The notes beneath the pieces were generated by a model. The model did no database searches and was not told the origin of the DNA. It saw nothing but the letters and a program-made list of their open reading frames with translations. Position numbers and translations under genes: made by a program. Below are positions 4,668 through 5,430 of a DNA stretch of 5,430 nt, piece after piece (the first letter of the stretch is position 1; the number at the start of each line of letters is the position of its first letter). The DNA is taken from positions 1 to 5,430 of the forward strand of contig CAKPXW010000104.1 in assembly GCA_934202505.1 (NCBI GenBank). Direction: 5' to 3'. This DNA comes from an uncultured Bacilli bacterium. GTDB lineage: Bacteria > Bacillota_I > Bacilli_A > RFN20 > CAG-631.

Positions 4668-5430
4668 ATGAGTTTTTTAAAGAGAAGCTTATTATTATTA
4701 GGATTTGGGCTTTGTATGCCATATGCTAATATAAGTCAAAATAAAACATTAGCAGCAGAAAGTAAGGATTATTCTATAGAGACTTCTATAGATATGAATT
4801 ATTTAACTAAAGAAATTATTAAAAATGAAGGTCAAGAAGTTGAACTTCAAGATATGAAACTTGACCTACTATGTGGAAATGTTTTAGGCCAAATGAATAA
4901 ATTTACAAATTATATTCAAGATGGTGATAGTTATTTGATTTCAAATGATACAACATTTGCAGGAACAACTAGTGCAGCTTTTCAACCTTGGAGGTTAAAA
5001 ACTACTTCATCACAATCAGCAATCTTTAAAATTACTGCTAAAAATAATATTAAATTATCAATAACTCATCCAAAAATGGAAAGAGGTTGGATAGATGAAC
5101 ATGGACAATATTTTGCTTTATATACAAATTGTAATAATAAAATGTATTTGCAATGGAGTAAAGATATAAAGTCATTACCACAAGATGAAAATTCTTATGG
5201 TGGAGATGTTATGTTAAAAGAAGGAGATAGTGCTTATTATGTTTTTGGAAGTACTATTGCTAATGAAAGAAATATTGAAGTTATTCCAGTATTTAGTTCA
5301 TCAGTAAATGATTACGATGAAACTATAAGAAATTCACAAATGGAATTTAAAGGATCGGAAAAAATTAATATGTGGGATGCCTTAACATCAACTATCAATA
5401 ATAATTATGATCCTGTAACTTATAATAGTG
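4668..5430 (+). CDS. Paralogous secreted surface protein, 3'-truncated by window edge
   Basis: The open frame runs from ATG at 4668 to the window end (254 full codons and one base) without a stop. GGAGG (4658-4662) lies five bases before the ATG, and the preceding stop is only 12 bases upstream, so it is co-transcribed with the upstream gene. A signal peptide is visible: MSFLKR, hydrophobic core 7-16, probable cleavage after TLAA near 30, no lipobox. Residues about 64-210 form one copy of the domain that is duplicated upstream: GNVLGQMNKF matches HGKVSTGNISKF, AIFKITAKNNI matches VIAKITAKDNI, ERGWIDE matches RGGWEDP, MLKEGDSAYY matches LLKGETLYY, and RNIEVIPVF matches RNMENLPSF. At 235 MWDALTSTI matches IWSKILENV, the lead-in of the upstream protein's second domain, so a second copy begins at the edge. 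The C-terminal half and anchor are not visible. Function is unknown; extracellular binding is inferred. Confidence 0.9.
   Translation, partial: MSFLKRSLLLLGFGLCMPYANISQNKTLAAESKDYSIETSIDMNYLTKEIIKNEGQEVELQDMKLDLLCGNVLGQMNKFTNYIQDGDSYLISNDTTFAGTTSAAFQPWRLKTTSSQSAIFKITAKNNIKLSITHPKMERGWIDEHGQYFALYTNCNNKMYLQWSKDIKSLPQDENSYGGDVMLKEGDSAYYVFGSTIANERNIEVIPVFSSSVNDYDETIRNSQMEFKGSEKINMWDALTSTINNNYDPVTYNS

Overview
The window is AT-rich, with A/T-ending codons, TAA-dominated stops, Shine-Dalgarno sites of the AAAGGAG/GGAGG type and all tryptophans written as TGG. This points to a low-GC Bacillota genome, probably a gut-type Bacilli lineage close to Erysipelotrichia, Acholeplasmatales or the RF39 group, read with the standard bacterial code. 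The lineage is an inference; no rRNA or other taxonomic marker is present.

Layout. Bases 1-626 (+) are the 3' two thirds of an OppF/DppF-type oligopeptide ABC transporter ATPase. A hairpin at 630-672 separates it from a convergent two-gene unit on the minus strand. In transcription order that unit is an AraC-family regulator with an N-terminal cupin-type sensor domain (2329-1526) and, overlapping it by the four bases ATGA, a polytopic membrane protein of about six helices that resembles the DUF624/YesL type (1529-675). A 301-bp AT-rich divergent intergenic region (2330-2630) follows. It holds a hairpin, a weak palindrome, and a well-formed sigma-A-like promoter whose -35/-10 spacer contains the perfect palindrome TGGAAGCGCTTCCA, which fits the CcpA cre or LacI-family operator consensus.

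That promoter drives at least two genes on the plus strand, 12 bases apart. The first (2631-4655, 674 aa) is a secreted, membrane-anchored surface protein. Its parts are a signal peptide, two diverged copies of a roughly 170-residue predicted beta-rich domain, four units with the spacing H-x11-C-x10-C-x2-C (three of them nearly identical 123-bp DNA repeats), a fifth variant unit, a Ser/Thr/Pro/Glu-rich stalk, and a C-terminal GCKGS-helix-KRKK tail. The second (4668 to beyond the window) is a paralogue with its own signal peptide, one full copy of the same domain and the start of another.

Inferred working model: a cupin/AraC regulator and a DUF624-like membrane protein, a pairing known from carbohydrate loci, sit divergently from a catabolite- or sugar-controlled operon of paralogous surface proteins. 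The surface proteins could bind a polymer or host ligand. No enzyme domain is visible, so the function is open. The peptide ABC transporter appears to be a separate transcription unit.
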